A DNA stretch of 64,000 nucleotides from Haloarcula sp. DT43. GTDB taxonomy: Archaea; Halobacteriota; Halobacteria; Halobacteriales; Haloarculaceae. Where the stretch lies: NCBI RefSeq assembly GCF_037078405.1, contig NZ_JAYMGZ010000004.1, positions 62,001 to 126,000 on the forward strand. Direction: 5' to 3'. Positions 1 to 8,970 of this stretch are shown one piece after another; the stretch's first letter is position 1; each line of letters opens with the position of its first letter. The notes beneath the pieces were generated by a model that worked only from the letters and a program-made list of their open reading frames with translations, ran no database searches and was not told where the DNA came from. The position numbers were made by a program, and so were the translations under genes.

Positions 1-280
1 TCGCCTCGATGACGAGGTCCGCGTCGGAAACGGCGGCTTCGAGCTCCGTCTCGCCGGAGATGCGGGCGCGTACGTCGTCGGCTGACTCGTCGAGATTGCC
101 TTTCTCCTCGAGCTTGCCGAGGCTCCACTCCACCTGTTCGAGGCCGTCATCGACAAGGTCGTCTTCGATGTCTCGAAGCACCACGTCGTAGCTCGCAATG
201 GCGGCGAGTTCAGCGATACCGTGGCCCATGCTTCCCGCACCGAGCACGGCCACACTCTCTATCTCGTTCTCTCCCATCAT
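1..280 (-). CDS. 3-hydroxyacyl-CoA dehydrogenase, N-terminal part (runs off window)
   Basis: Only the first ~93 codons are present; the gene continues beyond position 1. The N-terminus has the Rossmann dinucleotide-binding motif VAVLGAGSMGHGIAELAA followed by a strand ending in an acidic residue, and the segment ends at DADLVIEA, as in 3-hydroxyacyl-CoA dehydrogenases of beta-oxidation, which oxidise 3-hydroxyacyl-CoA with NAD+ in the cytoplasm. Two adjacent ATG codons (275-280) give MMGENE or MGENE. A TATA-like spacer inside a palindrome lies about 26 nt upstream, so the transcript is probably leaderless. Family assignment rests on the NAD-binding domain alone. A short-chain 3-hydroxybutyryl-CoA dehydrogenase or a long fusion form are both possible. 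Confidence 0.85.
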   Translation of the reverse strand, partial: MMGENEIESVAVLGAGSMGHGIAELAAIASYDVVLRDIEDDLVDDGLEQVEWSLGKLEEKGNLDESADDVRARISGETELEAAVSDADLVIEA

Positions 281-286
281 AATAAC

Positions 287-325
287 ACAACGTAATCAAT
301 ATATTTAAATTATTGGTTACGTTGT
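287..325. promoter_or_regulatory. Operator-like inverted repeat spanning a TATA-like spacer
   Basis: Two 15-bp arms (287-301 and 311-325) are reverse complements with one mismatch and are separated by the AT-only spacer TATTTAAAT at 302-310. Read on the minus strand, the spacer sits about 26 nt before the ATG of the acyl-CoA dehydrogenase gene, where a haloarchaeal TATA box belongs. A dimeric repressor bound here would cover the promoter. The regulator is not identifiable from this window. Confidence 0.7.
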
Positions 326-522
326 TTTGTGAATAGCGCTATTTGCTTAACTAAAACGAGTTCAGCGAGTCGCGTCACCGAACACGACGCCGACACGCCT
401 GCAGACGAGTCCGGACGAATTCGTCCGCGACACGCCGTCTCAGTCAGCGTGGATACCGTCGGACTCGCTGTCCTCACGGACGCCACCCTGTTTGGGGTGG
501 CCGGTACAGCGACGCCCGGCGC

Positions 523-1749
523 TCACTCTATGGGGTGCTGTAGTTCGGCGGCCTGTTCGGTTTGCGGGTAGACGAGGCGCTGCTCGCCGTCCCACCACTG
601 TGCGCTCGCGGCCGAGAGTTGGCCCTCGACGGGCATCCCGTACTCATCGAAGCCGAAGTCACCGATGACAGTGCTGAATTCCGTCTCATCGAGCGACGCC
701 CGCACGCTCTCGGGGTCGGGGCTCCCGGCGCTGACCAGCGCCTGCTCGGTCGTCTGTGCGAGATTGTAGCCGACGCCGACCATCACGCGCGGCGTCTCGC
801 CGTCGTTCCGGTCAGCGTACGTGCTCAGAAACGCTTCGTTGCCGTTGCCGGTCATTCCAGATGCCCAGCCCGGGCACATTGTGACGTAGTTCCCTTGTTC
901 GCCAAGCGCCGACCACCACGCCTGTGGGTCCGCGGCACGCACGAACTCGATGAAATCGGGCATGTAGCCGGAGTTGTTCAGTTGGTTCATGGCAGTGATA
1001 CCGTCGGGCGGCTGCGGGCACGCAACGAGCGCTTCGACTCCGGCGTTTTCGGTCTGTGAGATGAGCGTCGAGAAGTCCTCGTTGCCGGGGTTGTACGTCT
1101 CCCGCATCCCGATATCGTAGCCCGCGTCCGAGAGGGTCGAGTCCCAAGCGTTCGCCATCTCGGCACCCCAGCCGGAGTTCTCCTCCCAGATACCGACCGT
1201 CTGTGGACGCTCGCTCGCCGGGATGAGTTCGAGTATCCCCCTAGTCGCGCGCGTGACATCGCGCGTCTTCGGGAACGGCGTGTACGTCCACTCTTTGTTC
1301 CCGGAGACGAGCGGTTCTTGATAGCAGGTGGCGACCGCAAGGAACGGTAGCCCCTGGTTTTCGGCGTACGCCGACCCCGACATGACGAGTGGGCTGGAGA
1401 AACTCCCCCAGATCATGTTCACATCGTTGTTGCTGGTGAGTTGTTGGAGTTGCTGGCGGAGCGTCTGGGCGTCGCTCTCGTCGTCCCTGACGAGGAGTTC
1501 GACTTCCCGGTCGACGTTGTCGCGCTCGTTGAGCATCTCCACGCCGAGCTCGTAGCCGGCGAGCATTTCGTTGCCGACCGGGGCCAGCCGCCCGGTTTCC
1601 GGAACGGCGGCCGCGATAGTGACCGTGTCCGACCCGCTGTCACTGCTGAAGACGGTACAGCCAGCGAGGCTACTGAGACCAGTCGCACCTGTTGCACCGG
1701 CAATCTTCAGGAACGACCGCCGACCGCGTTTACTGTCAGATGTACCCAT
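523..1749 (-). CDS. ABC-type branched-chain amino acid/amide substrate-binding lipoprotein
   Basis: This is a 408-residue type I periplasmic-binding-fold protein of the LivJ/AmiC family. The N-terminus has a twin-arginine motif (KRGRRSFLK), a short hydrophobic stretch and a lipobox LAGC, so it is probably exported by Tat and lipid-anchored outside the cell. The mature part starts with VTIAAAVPETGRLAPVGNEM, typical of leucine/isoleucine/valine-binding proteins. The ATG at 1749 was chosen over an upstream GTG (1758) because a TTAACAATATG box lies about 25 nt before it. No liv permease or ATPase genes adjoin it, so it may serve a distant transporter or a chemoreceptor such as the one encoded at 2639-4558. 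Ligand is unknown. Confidence 0.85.
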   Translation of the reverse strand: MGTSDSKRGRRSFLKIAGATGATGLSSLAGCTVFSSDSGSDTVTIAAAVPETGRLAPVGNEMLAGYELGVEMLNERDNVDREVELLVRDDESDAQTLRQQLQQLTSNNDVNMIWGSFSSPLVMSGSAYAENQGLPFLAVATCYQEPLVSGNKEWTYTPFPKTRDVTRATRGILELIPASERPQTVGIWEENSGWGAEMANAWDSTLSDAGYDIGMRETYNPGNEDFSTLISQTENAGVEALVACPQPPDGITAMNQLNNSGYMPDFIEFVRAADPQAWWSALGEQGNYVTMCPGWASGMTGNGNEAFLSTYADRNDGETPRVMVGVGYNLAQTTEQALVSAGSPDPESVRASLDETEFSTVIGDFGFDEYGMPVEGQLSAASAQWWDGEQRLVYPQTEQAAELQHPIE

Positions 1750-1758
1750 GCACCACAC

Positions 1759-2169
1759 CTATACGCACATATTGTTAAGCTTTTCTATCAGTATTGAATT
1801 AGATGTGAGTTAATATTCTGCATTTGGCGTTTGTTGTTCATCTTCCGTTAGCGGGGAAGCGGCTGATGAGATTCCGCGACGAAACGGAGAGCCTGCGACG
1901 CCACGGGTGCGTCGGAGGCTGGTCCTGCTTAACATCGTAATCTGTGCCCTGGCGACCCGCATCCGGCATCACATACATGAAGGGGAAGCTCACCGGCTAA
2001 CGCTGTTGGAGCAATCGGACAACAACCAAACGCGAACGTGCCGAATCGGGTCCGATGCAGTGAAGAGGCCAGTCCCGACTACTGCAGGGCGCTGCGCGCG
2101 ATTCGATGCCGTTCCGGGAGACAGCCACGGCCTGTGACTCGGCCTGTCGACCAGCCGTCGTCCGACCCG
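1759..2169. other. Intergenic region without a convincing gene
   Basis: The first ~80 nt are AT-rich and hold the promoter of the binding-protein gene reading left. The remainder is GC-rich. A plus-strand open frame of 76 codons at 1907-2137 shows no recognisable domain and an unusual Arg/His-rich composition, so I do not call it. No terminator-like hairpin or repeat stands out. Confidence 0.5.
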
Positions 2170-2586
2170 CTACTCGTCGTCGCTTCCGGTCGCCACGCCC
2201 AGAATCGTCGTCTCGGCGTCGAAATACGTCGGCGCGTCGGTGTCGATTTCGAACTCCAGAACCGCTTCGAGGTTTCCGGAGCCGTCGGCGAGGTCCTCGG
2301 CGAGTTCGGTGTATCCGTCCGCGAGTGCGCGGTACTCGTCTATCTCGGCCTGTTTCGCCTGCGCTCGGCCCTGCTTGGCCTCGATATCCGCGACCGTCGC
2401 TTCGGCGTCCGCGTCGGGGCCCTCAGCCAGAGCGGCGCGGGCGTCGGCGGTGTCCCGGTCGATTTCTTCGAGCAAATCCGAAAGCTCCGCGCTGAGTCGT
2501 TCCAGATGACCAGCGAGAATCGCGGCCTGGGTCCGGCAGTACTCGGCGAGTTCCGCCCGGGAGATGTCGCCCGCGTCGTCGTTCAT
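2170..2586 (-). CDS. Small acidic coiled-coil protein, function unknown
   Basis: A 138-residue soluble, strongly acidic protein. Residues ~10-115 are almost wholly helical with heptad-like spacing of Leu/Ala/Ile (for example LAGHLERLSAELSDLLEEI), followed by a short beta-like tail. No signal peptide or membrane segment is present and I recognise no named family. It begins 52 nt downstream of the transducer-like gene on the same strand, so it is probably the last gene of a three-gene unit with the binding protein (4561-5928) and the transducer (2639-4558). A helical partner of the transducer coiled coil is possible, but that is inference from position only. Confidence 0.7.
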   Translation of the reverse strand: MNDDAGDISRAELAEYCRTQAAILAGHLERLSAELSDLLEEIDRDTADARAALAEGPDADAEATVADIEAKQGRAQAKQAEIDEYRALADGYTELAEDLADGSGNLEAVLEFEIDTDAPTYFDAETTILGVATGSDDE

Positions 2587-2638
2587 TGCAGTCGGTACGC
2601 CGTCGGCGCGAAAATCGGTTTCGATGAGCGGAGAGAGG

Positions 2639-4558
2639 CTACTCCTCTTCTTCGCTCAGGCTCTGTGACGGCCCGCCGGAGAAGACGAACTCGTGTTCGG
2701 CCTCGGTCTCGAAGCGGTTCAGGATGTCACCCAGCGGTTTCGCGTAGCGTTTGAGTTGTTCGGCACGCGCGGACACCTCGTTGAGTTCCGCGGCCTGCTC
2801 CTCGGCCGCACCGGCGACGGTCTGGGTTTCGGCCATCATCTGGTCGCTCGTTTCGGCGGCCGACTGCAGCGTGGTCGCGACCGTCTGGAACCGTTCGAGC
2901 GAGTCACTCAGGTCGACCTCCGGGTTGTTCGCGTCCAGTTCTTCGAGGGTGTCGACGAGAGCGTCGAGGTCCCTGGAGATGGCGGCCAGGCGGTCCTTCT
3001 GGTCGGAGGCGTCGTCGGATATCTTCTGTGTCGACTCGGCCACCTGCTCGGACGCGTCACGGACGGACTCGGCGCTCGTGAGGACGATCTCGCCCGATTC
3101 CGCGACCTCGTCGGCGAAACTGTCCAGCTGGCCGACCGTCTTTTCGAGTTCGTCGACCATGCCGTTGAACTCGCTGGCGATGCGGTCCATCGATTCGTTC
3201 TCGCCGTCGGTGGTCATCCGCTCGGTGAGGTTCCCGGCGGCCGTCGCCTCCATCACGTCGGAGAACTCCTCGGCTTTGCGCTGGAGATATCTGTTGACTT
3301 CCAGCGCTTCGGCCCGGGAGACTTCCGCCTCCTTCTGGGCGCGTTCGGCCTCGTCTATCTGTTCTCTGAGCGCGTCACGCATGTCGGCGAACCCGCTGTA
3401 GAGCCGCCCGACGTTGTCGATACGGGCGGTGGCGATGTCGACGTCGAGGTTCCCCTGTCGCATCTGGTCAGTCTTCCGGGTCAGCCTGTCTATCGACGTC
3501 GCCGTGTTGTATCCCAGCACCGCACCGACGCCGGCGATGAGCAACACCATCAGCGCCGTGCCGACGAGTCCGTACTGCTGGACGTCCTGAACGAACCCGA
3601 ACACCGCGGAGTTGGGTGCGTGTACGAGAACGACCCAGTCGGTCCCCTGAATCGGCGCGTAGCCGACAGTGTAGCGCTCCCCGAGCACGTCGGTCCCCGG
3701 CATGCTGTCGTCGACACCGGACTGCTGGTCCGACGAGCGGAGGGCGTTCGCCGCGTCGAGGACCTCGGTGGCGCGGGCGCTCGAACTGTACGGCTGGAGC
3801 GTGCTCTCGCCCAGACCGCGGCTCCCGTCACTTGGTTCGTCTATCATGACGACTGCCGACCTGTTGACGACCTGCGTGAACCCGCCATCGGCTCTGGCAC
3901 TACCCTGGAAGGAGTTCGCTATCTCGCCGAGCGAGTACTCGATGAGGAGATATCGGTTCTGCGAGGCGTCGACGGGACTGGCGAACCCGACGACTGGTCC
4001 GGAGGGGGTCTGGTAGACGTCGGAGACGACGACGTCGCTCGCCGTTTCGAAGCTCGATTCGGTCAGCCACGCCCTGCCCGTCGACCCGAGCGGGGACGTC
4101 GCCAGCACTTCCGAGTTGGACGTGCTCGCGACGACGTCCGACTGGCCGACCCCGCGCTCGACGAGGTGGATGTTCGCGGCGTCCGCAGACAGGGCAGCCT
4201 TTCGGTTGTCGAGTTCTATCTCGATGTCGTCGGTGTCGCTGCTGGCCCAGACGTCGTCGGCGGAGACGAACTGCGTCGACAGCCTGTTCCGGTCCACCCA
4301 CTGCGACAGGATGTCCGCCTCCTGTGCCGCGGCGTTTTCGTAGTCGCTCAGCACCTGCTGCTCGGTGTAGTTCCTGACTTGCTCCGTCGCGGCGAGGCCG
4401 ACGAGTCCCACCGACAGCGCCATGACGAACAGAACGATGCCGAACTTCAGCGCGAAGTTCCGCCGGACGAAATCCGGGACCACTGCGGCCAGAATCCCGC
4501 CCGACGCGTCCGAGTCCTCTCCGGTACCGTCTGTCGGTCGGATGTCGTCTGCGCTCAT
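2639..4558 (-). CDS. Membrane-bound HAMP transducer-like protein lacking the chemoreceptor tip
   Basis: A 639-residue protein with TM1 at ~35-57, a large extracellular Cache-like region, TM2 at ~320-345, a HAMP domain after TM2 and a second HAMP-like unit (VMEATAAGNLTERM) further on, then coiled-coil arms. The C-terminal arm keeps transducer-like sequence (AGAAEEQAAELNEVSARAEQL). The conserved hairpin tip that binds CheA/CheW in methyl-accepting chemotaxis proteins is absent. Its place is taken by a short Asn/Pro/Asp-containing turn (LDANNPEVDLSDSLERF). The start ATG lies 2 nt after the stop of the upstream binding-protein gene, so the pair is translationally linked. The layout resembles halobacterial binding-protein/transducer pairs (BasB/BasT, CosB/CosT), but output through CheA looks unlikely. 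Confidence 0.85.
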   Translation of the reverse strand: MSADDIRPTDGTGEDSDASGGILAAVVPDFVRRNFALKFGIVLFVMALSVGLVGLAATEQVRNYTEQQVLSDYENAAAQEADILSQWVDRNRLSTQFVSADDVWASSDTDDIEIELDNRKAALSADAANIHLVERGVGQSDVVASTSNSEVLATSPLGSTGRAWLTESSFETASDVVVSDVYQTPSGPVVGFASPVDASQNRYLLIEYSLGEIANSFQGSARADGGFTQVVNRSAVVMIDEPSDGSRGLGESTLQPYSSSARATEVLDAANALRSSDQQSGVDDSMPGTDVLGERYTVGYAPIQGTDWVVLVHAPNSAVFGFVQDVQQYGLVGTALMVLLIAGVGAVLGYNTATSIDRLTRKTDQMRQGNLDVDIATARIDNVGRLYSGFADMRDALREQIDEAERAQKEAEVSRAEALEVNRYLQRKAEEFSDVMEATAAGNLTERMTTDGENESMDRIASEFNGMVDELEKTVGQLDSFADEVAESGEIVLTSAESVRDASEQVAESTQKISDDASDQKDRLAAISRDLDALVDTLEELDANNPEVDLSDSLERFQTVATTLQSAAETSDQMMAETQTVAGAAEEQAAELNEVSARAEQLKRYAKPLGDILNRFETEAEHEFVFSGGPSQSLSEEEE

Positions 4559-4560
4559 AG

Positions 4561-5928
4561 TTAGCTCTCCCCCAGTGAGCAGTCGGCCGCCGGACCGCTG
4601 TCGCACGCGTACCGCACCGCTGTTGGCTCTCCCACGAGGCTGTAGTAGGTCCCGTAGGAGTGTTGTACCTCCGATTTCCCCTTGACGACCGGGACTCGCC
4701 GCATCGCCTGATGGTCACAGCGCCGGAGCGTCTGCGGGCCGAGTCCGGCGTCGTACTCGTGCCCTTCGAGTTCCGTGATGACCGCTCTGGGGTCGAACGT
4801 CCCCGCACGCTCGACGGCGCTGGCGTACTGGAGCGTCTGCGTGTACGCGACGTGTGCCGGGCCGGACGGGACGGCCGAATCCGAGGACCCCGTCGTACTG
4901 CCGTACTCCTCCCGGAACGCCTCCCGGAAGGCGTCCGATAGCGGCGAGTCGATGGCCGGACTCCAGGCGACGGTTCCGACGACGCCGTCGATGGCATCGC
5001 CCGCAGTCCGGGCGACCGCCAGCGAGGCCAGCGGCAGGACGATGTCGGCGTCCGGGTACGCCTCCCGGAACGCTCTGAGGGCGTTCACTGCGTCGAAACC
5101 ACGGAAGCCGAGCACAATCGCGTCGAAGTCGACCGACTCGATGTCCGCGGCGTACTGGGAGTAGTCGCTCGTTCCGGCCTGTGCGTTGTACTCCCAGACG
5201 GGTGACCAGCCCAGGTCCCCGAGAACGCGGTCCATGTCGTCCCGAAACGCCGCGCCCCAGTCGCTCTGCTCGAAGAACTTCGCATAATTGACGTCCGTCC
5301 CGTATTCGGCACGCAGCACCGGGGCCAGCGCCTCCGCGGTCATGTGACTGTTGACCATCTCGTGAAACGAGTACCGGTTACAGGCTGCCCCCGTCAGCGA
5401 ACCCGCCTGGGCCGTCGTCGACATGTAGACGACCTGGTTCTGCGCGGCGACCTCCTGGGTCGCCGCTGCGGAATTGCTGGACGTGCCGCCGGCGAGCATG
5501 ATGGCCTCCTCGCTGTCGACGAGTCGCCGTGCGTTCCGCCGAGCGGTGTCCGAACTGCTGCCCGTGTCTTCGACGGCGAACTCAACCGCCTTGCCGAGAA
5601 GTCCGTCGCCGTCCAGGGGCGACTCGTAACTGCCGGCCGACACCCACCCGCCGCCGCTGTTTATGTGTTTGACCGCGAGTTCGACCCCGCGGCGTTCCTG
5701 CTGACCGGCCGGGGAGTACGTCCCGGACGAGGCGACGTTGATGCCGAAGGTCACCGAGTCCCCCGACACCGGATAGTTCCCGACCGGCGTCGGTGTCGTC
5801 CCACCACCGCCGGTCACCCCTTCGCTACCGCCACAACCGGCGAGTCCGACCAGCCCGGACGCCCCGATTGACCGTAGTAGGACCCGCCTAAAGACGGAGT
5901 CCCCACCTCCGTTTCTCCCGAAATCCAT
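4561..5928 (-). CDS. LivJ-type substrate-binding lipoprotein paired with the transducer
   Basis: A 455-residue type I solute-binding protein. From the chosen ATG (5928) it has an Arg-Arg signal (FRRVLLRSIG), a hydrophobic core and lipobox LAGC, so it is predicted to be lipid-anchored on the outer face of the membrane. The body has the family start SVTFGINVASSGTYSPAGQQ, the later IVLGFRGFDAVNALRAF region and several Cys residues near the C-terminus. Additional upstream in-frame codons to 5985 encode a hydrophobic leader before the twin-arginine motif and are less plausible. The stop codon is 2 nt from the transducer start, so this protein probably presents its ligand to that receptor as BasB does for BasT. 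The ligand may be an amino acid or amide and is unproven. Confidence 0.85.
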   Translation of the reverse strand: MDFGRNGGGDSVFRRVLLRSIGASGLVGLAGCGGSEGVTGGGGTTPTPVGNYPVSGDSVTFGINVASSGTYSPAGQQERRGVELAVKHINSGGGWVSAGSYESPLDGDGLLGKAVEFAVEDTGSSSDTARRNARRLVDSEEAIMLAGGTSSNSAAATQEVAAQNQVVYMSTTAQAGSLTGAACNRYSFHEMVNSHMTAEALAPVLRAEYGTDVNYAKFFEQSDWGAAFRDDMDRVLGDLGWSPVWEYNAQAGTSDYSQYAADIESVDFDAIVLGFRGFDAVNALRAFREAYPDADIVLPLASLAVARTAGDAIDGVVGTVAWSPAIDSPLSDAFREAFREEYGSTTGSSDSAVPSGPAHVAYTQTLQYASAVERAGTFDPRAVITELEGHEYDAGLGPQTLRRCDHQAMRRVPVVKGKSEVQHSYGTYYSLVGEPTAVRYACDSGPAADCSLGES

Positions 5929-6070
5929 AATGACAAATGTAATTACTAGCGTACATAAGCTTTTGGAGAGGCACGCTAACACCAATTCTCCACGGGAGAA
6001 ATACGAACTCGGACACCATGGTCCGGTAAGAAGTGATTAACAGCCCCGCAAAGCGAGCGCTTCTCCGGGA

Positions 6071-6080
6071 TTTATACATA
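6071..6080 (+). promoter_or_regulatory. TATA box of the KDG kinase gene
   Basis: TTTATACATA is centred about 25 nt upstream of the ATG at 6100. This predicts transcription starting at or within a few nt of the start codon. Confidence 0.65.
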
Positions 6081-6099
6081 CCCAAGAGGAACGTCCGGT

Positions 6100-7059
6100 A
6101 TGACGGAGTTAGTCACATTCGGCGAGACGATGCTGCGGCTGTCGCCGCCTGACGACGAGCGACTGGAGACGGCGGACCGGTACGCGGTCCGGGCGGCCGG
6201 CGCGGAGTCGAACGTCGCCGTCGCCGCACAGCGACTCGGTCTCGATGCGACGTGGACCTCGAAGCTCCCGGATTCGCCGGTGGGCCGACGGGTCACCGGC
6301 GAACTCAGGCACCACGGCGTGTCGGTCGACGTCGCCTGGGACGACTCGGCCAGCGCCCGACAGGGGACCTACTACCTCGAACAGGGCAGCCCGCCCCGGG
6401 GGAACGAGGTGATATACGACCGCGGGAACGCCAGTGTCACGACCGCCACGCCGGCGGAGCTTCCCACCGAGACCATCGCCGACGCCGCCGGGTTCCACAC
6501 CTCCGGCATCACGCCCGCGCTCTCGGAGACGCTCGAATCGACGACCGCCGACCTCCTCTCGCTCGCCCAGGAGGCGGGGACGACCACGAGCTTCGACCTG
6601 AACTACCGCTCGAAGCTCTGGTCCCCCGCTGAAGCGCGGGCGGTCCTGACCGAACTGTTCCCGGCCGTCGACGTGCTCGTGGTCGCCGAACGCGACGCCG
6701 ACGTCGTGCTCAACCGGACCGGCGATGCGGAGTCGGTCGCGCGGGACCTCGCCGCCGAGTACGGGTTCGAGGCGACGGTGATTACGCGGGGGAGCGACGG
6801 TGCGCTCGCGCTGGCCGACGGCACCGTCGTCGAGCAGCCGACCTTCGAGTCGACCGACGCGCACCCGGTCGGGACCGGCGACTCGTTCGTCGGCGGCTTC
6901 CTCTCCCAGTACCTCACCGGGGAGTCGGTCCCGGACGCGCTCGCCTGGGGTGCCGCGACGGCCGCGCTCAAACGGACGATTCCGGGCGACATCGCCGTCG
7001 TCTCGCCCGAGGAAGTGCGGTCGATTCTCAGCGGCGACACGGAAGCCATCTCGCGGTAG
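6100..7059 (+). CDS. kdgK: 2-keto-3-deoxygluconate kinase (PfkB family)
   Basis: A 319-residue ribokinase/PfkB-family sugar kinase. It phosphorylates 2-keto-3-deoxygluconate to KDPG, the defining kinase step of the semi-phosphorylative Entner-Doudoroff pathway in haloarchaea. The N-terminus VTFGETMLRLSPP and Gly/Ala-rich GAESNVAVAAQRLG match KDG kinases, and the C-terminal anion hole with catalytic Asp is seen as HPVGTGDSFVGGF near residue 265. Length is normal. It is a monocistronic plus-strand gene just ahead of pyruvate kinase, and a gluconate dehydratase-like enzyme is encoded at 26295-27545, which supports KDG rather than fructose as the substrate. A related ketohexokinase cannot be fully excluded. 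Confidence 0.85.
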   Translation: MTELVTFGETMLRLSPPDDERLETADRYAVRAAGAESNVAVAAQRLGLDATWTSKLPDSPVGRRVTGELRHHGVSVDVAWDDSASARQGTYYLEQGSPPRGNEVIYDRGNASVTTATPAELPTETIADAAGFHTSGITPALSETLESTTADLLSLAQEAGTTTSFDLNYRSKLWSPAEARAVLTELFPAVDVLVVAERDADVVLNRTGDAESVARDLAAEYGFEATVITRGSDGALALADGTVVEQPTFESTDAHPVGTGDSFVGGFLSQYLTGESVPDALAWGAATAALKRTIPGDIAVVSPEEVRSILSGDTEAISR

Positions 7060-7159
7060 CTACGGCGTCCAGCAAGCTTCTTATCCCCTCGCTGGGAACG
7101 TCGATGCATGATTAACTACGAACTCTGTAAATCGAGAACCGCTGGACGTGGTGGCCATG

Positions 7160-8950
7160 ATGCGTAGCGCGAAGATTGTCTGCACCCTTGGTCCCGCGTC
7201 GGACTCGGTCGATGACATCGCGTCGCTCGCAAAGGCCGGGATGTCCGTCGCCAGACTCAACGCGAGCCACGGCTCGCCGGAACACCGCCGGGAGATGATA
7301 GACCGCATCCGGGAGGTCGACGAGGCGGTCGCGGAACCGGTCGCGGCGATGCTCGACATGCCGGGGCCGGAGGTACGGACCGCCGAAATCGACGCGCCGA
7401 TTCAGCTCACCGAGGGCTCCACGGTCCGATACGTCGTCGGCGACGACGCGACGCCGGAGGAGGTCGGCCTCTCGCAGTCGATTACGGCGGTCGAGCCGGG
7501 CGACCGGGTGCTGCTCGACGACGGTCGCATCGAGACGACCGTCGAGCGTATCGACGGCGAGACGGTGTACGCGACCGTCGAGAACGGCGGCAAACTGGCC
7601 GCCCGCAAGGGGGTCAACGTCCCCGGCGTCGAACTGGGACTCCCGACGATTACGGCAAACGACGAGCAGGAACTCGACGTGGCTGCCGAGAAGGAACCCG
7701 ACTTCGTGGCCGCCTCCTTCGTCCGCGACGGCGAGGACATCTACGAAATCAATCAGGCCCTCGAAGAGCGCGGCGTCGACATCCCCATCATCGCCAAAAT
7801 CGAACGCGCCGGGGCCGTCGAGAACCTCGATTCGATAATCGACGAGGCCTACGGCGTGATGGTCGCCCGCGGCGACCTCGGCGTCGAGTGCCCGCTGGAG
7901 GACGTGCCGATAATTCAAAAGCGCATCATCCGGCGGTGTCATGAGGCCGGCGTCCCGGTCATCACCGCGACGGAGATGCTGGACTCGATGGTCCACTCGC
8001 GGCGACCGACGCGCGCGGAGGCCTCGGACGTGGCCAACGCCGTCCTCGACGGCACCGACGCGGTCATGCTCTCCGGCGAGACGGCAATCGGCGACCACCC
8101 GACCCGCGTCGTCGAGACGATGGACCGCATCATCCGCGACGTGGAGGAAAGCGAGGAGTACGCCGAGTCACGCGAACAGCGCGTGCCGAACGCCGGCGAC
8201 ACCCGGACGGACGCGCTGGCCCGCTCCGGGCGGTTTCTCGCGAGGGACATCGGCGCGTCGGCCATCGTCGCCGCCTCCGAGTCCGGGTACACCGCGCTGA
8301 AATCGGCGAAGTACCGGCCCTCGATTCCCATCGTGGCGTCGACGCCGAGCGAGCGCGTCCGGCGGAAGCTCGCCCTCTCCTGGGGCATCAGGCCAGTGAC
8401 GACCGAGTACACCACGGAGGGGGCCGACGCCATCATCCAGACCTCGGTCCAGGCGGCGCTCGACACCGAGGCCGCCGACAGCGGGGACACGGTGGTCGTG
8501 ATCTCGGGGATGATGACCGAACTGGAGGGGATGAACACGGCGAACATGCTGAAGGTCCACGTCGCGGCCGAAACGGTCGCTAGCGGCCGCTCCATCGTCG
8601 AGGGGCTGGTGACCGGGCCGGTCCACCGGCTTTCGGCGGCCCCGCCCCGCGAGTCGCCGGGCGACCTGTCGAACGTCCCCGACGGGGCGATACTGGCGGT
8701 GCCCGAGGGGTTCGACGGCGAGTTCGTCGGCGACACCAGCCGCATCGGCGGCATCATCGACGCCCACGAGGGCGTCACGAGCTACGCCGCAATCGTCGCC
8801 CGCGAGCTCTCGATTCCGATGATTTCGAACGCGGCCCTGCCCGAGAGCGTCTCGGACGGCTCGACCGTCACGCTTGACTCCGAGCGAGGCGTCGTCTACG
8901 AGGAGGCCGTCGGGCGCGAGGACATCTCGGGCTCGGAGCGGGACTACTGA
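7160..8950 (+). CDS. pyk: Pyruvate kinase with C-terminal PEP-utiliser-like domain
   Basis: A 596-residue enzyme converting PEP and ADP to pyruvate and ATP in the last step of glycolysis. Classic features are AKIVCTLGPASDSVDD at the N-terminus, the substrate helix with the catalytic Lys (IIAKIERAGAVENLD), MVARGDLGVE and the signature TATEMLDSM. Residues ~480-590 form an extra domain resembling the mobile phosphohistidine domain (GVTSYAAIVARELSIPMIS). The position normally held by the phosphorylated His is Tyr (TSYAA instead of TSHAA), so this domain is probably structural or regulatory. ATG at 7160 fits the family N-terminus best; an in-frame ATG (7157) and GTG (7148) lie just upstream. Confidence 0.95.
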   Translation: MRSAKIVCTLGPASDSVDDIASLAKAGMSVARLNASHGSPEHRREMIDRIREVDEAVAEPVAAMLDMPGPEVRTAEIDAPIQLTEGSTVRYVVGDDATPEEVGLSQSITAVEPGDRVLLDDGRIETTVERIDGETVYATVENGGKLAARKGVNVPGVELGLPTITANDEQELDVAAEKEPDFVAASFVRDGEDIYEINQALEERGVDIPIIAKIERAGAVENLDSIIDEAYGVMVARGDLGVECPLEDVPIIQKRIIRRCHEAGVPVITATEMLDSMVHSRRPTRAEASDVANAVLDGTDAVMLSGETAIGDHPTRVVETMDRIIRDVEESEEYAESREQRVPNAGDTRTDALARSGRFLARDIGASAIVAASESGYTALKSAKYRPSIPIVASTPSERVRRKLALSWGIRPVTTEYTTEGADAIIQTSVQAALDTEAADSGDTVVVISGMMTELEGMNTANMLKVHVAAETVASGRSIVEGLVTGPVHRLSAAPPRESPGDLSNVPDGAILAVPEGFDGEFVGDTSRIGGIIDAHEGVTSYAAIVARELSIPMISNAALPESVSDGSTVTLDSERGVVYEEAVGREDISGSERDY

Positions 8951-8970
8951 CCGCAGTAGAATCTGTGTAG

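Noticed and set aside
1907-2137. Small plus-strand gene of 76 codons
   Set aside because: No start signal, no family resemblance, and Arg/His-rich composition unlike acidic haloarchaeal proteins.
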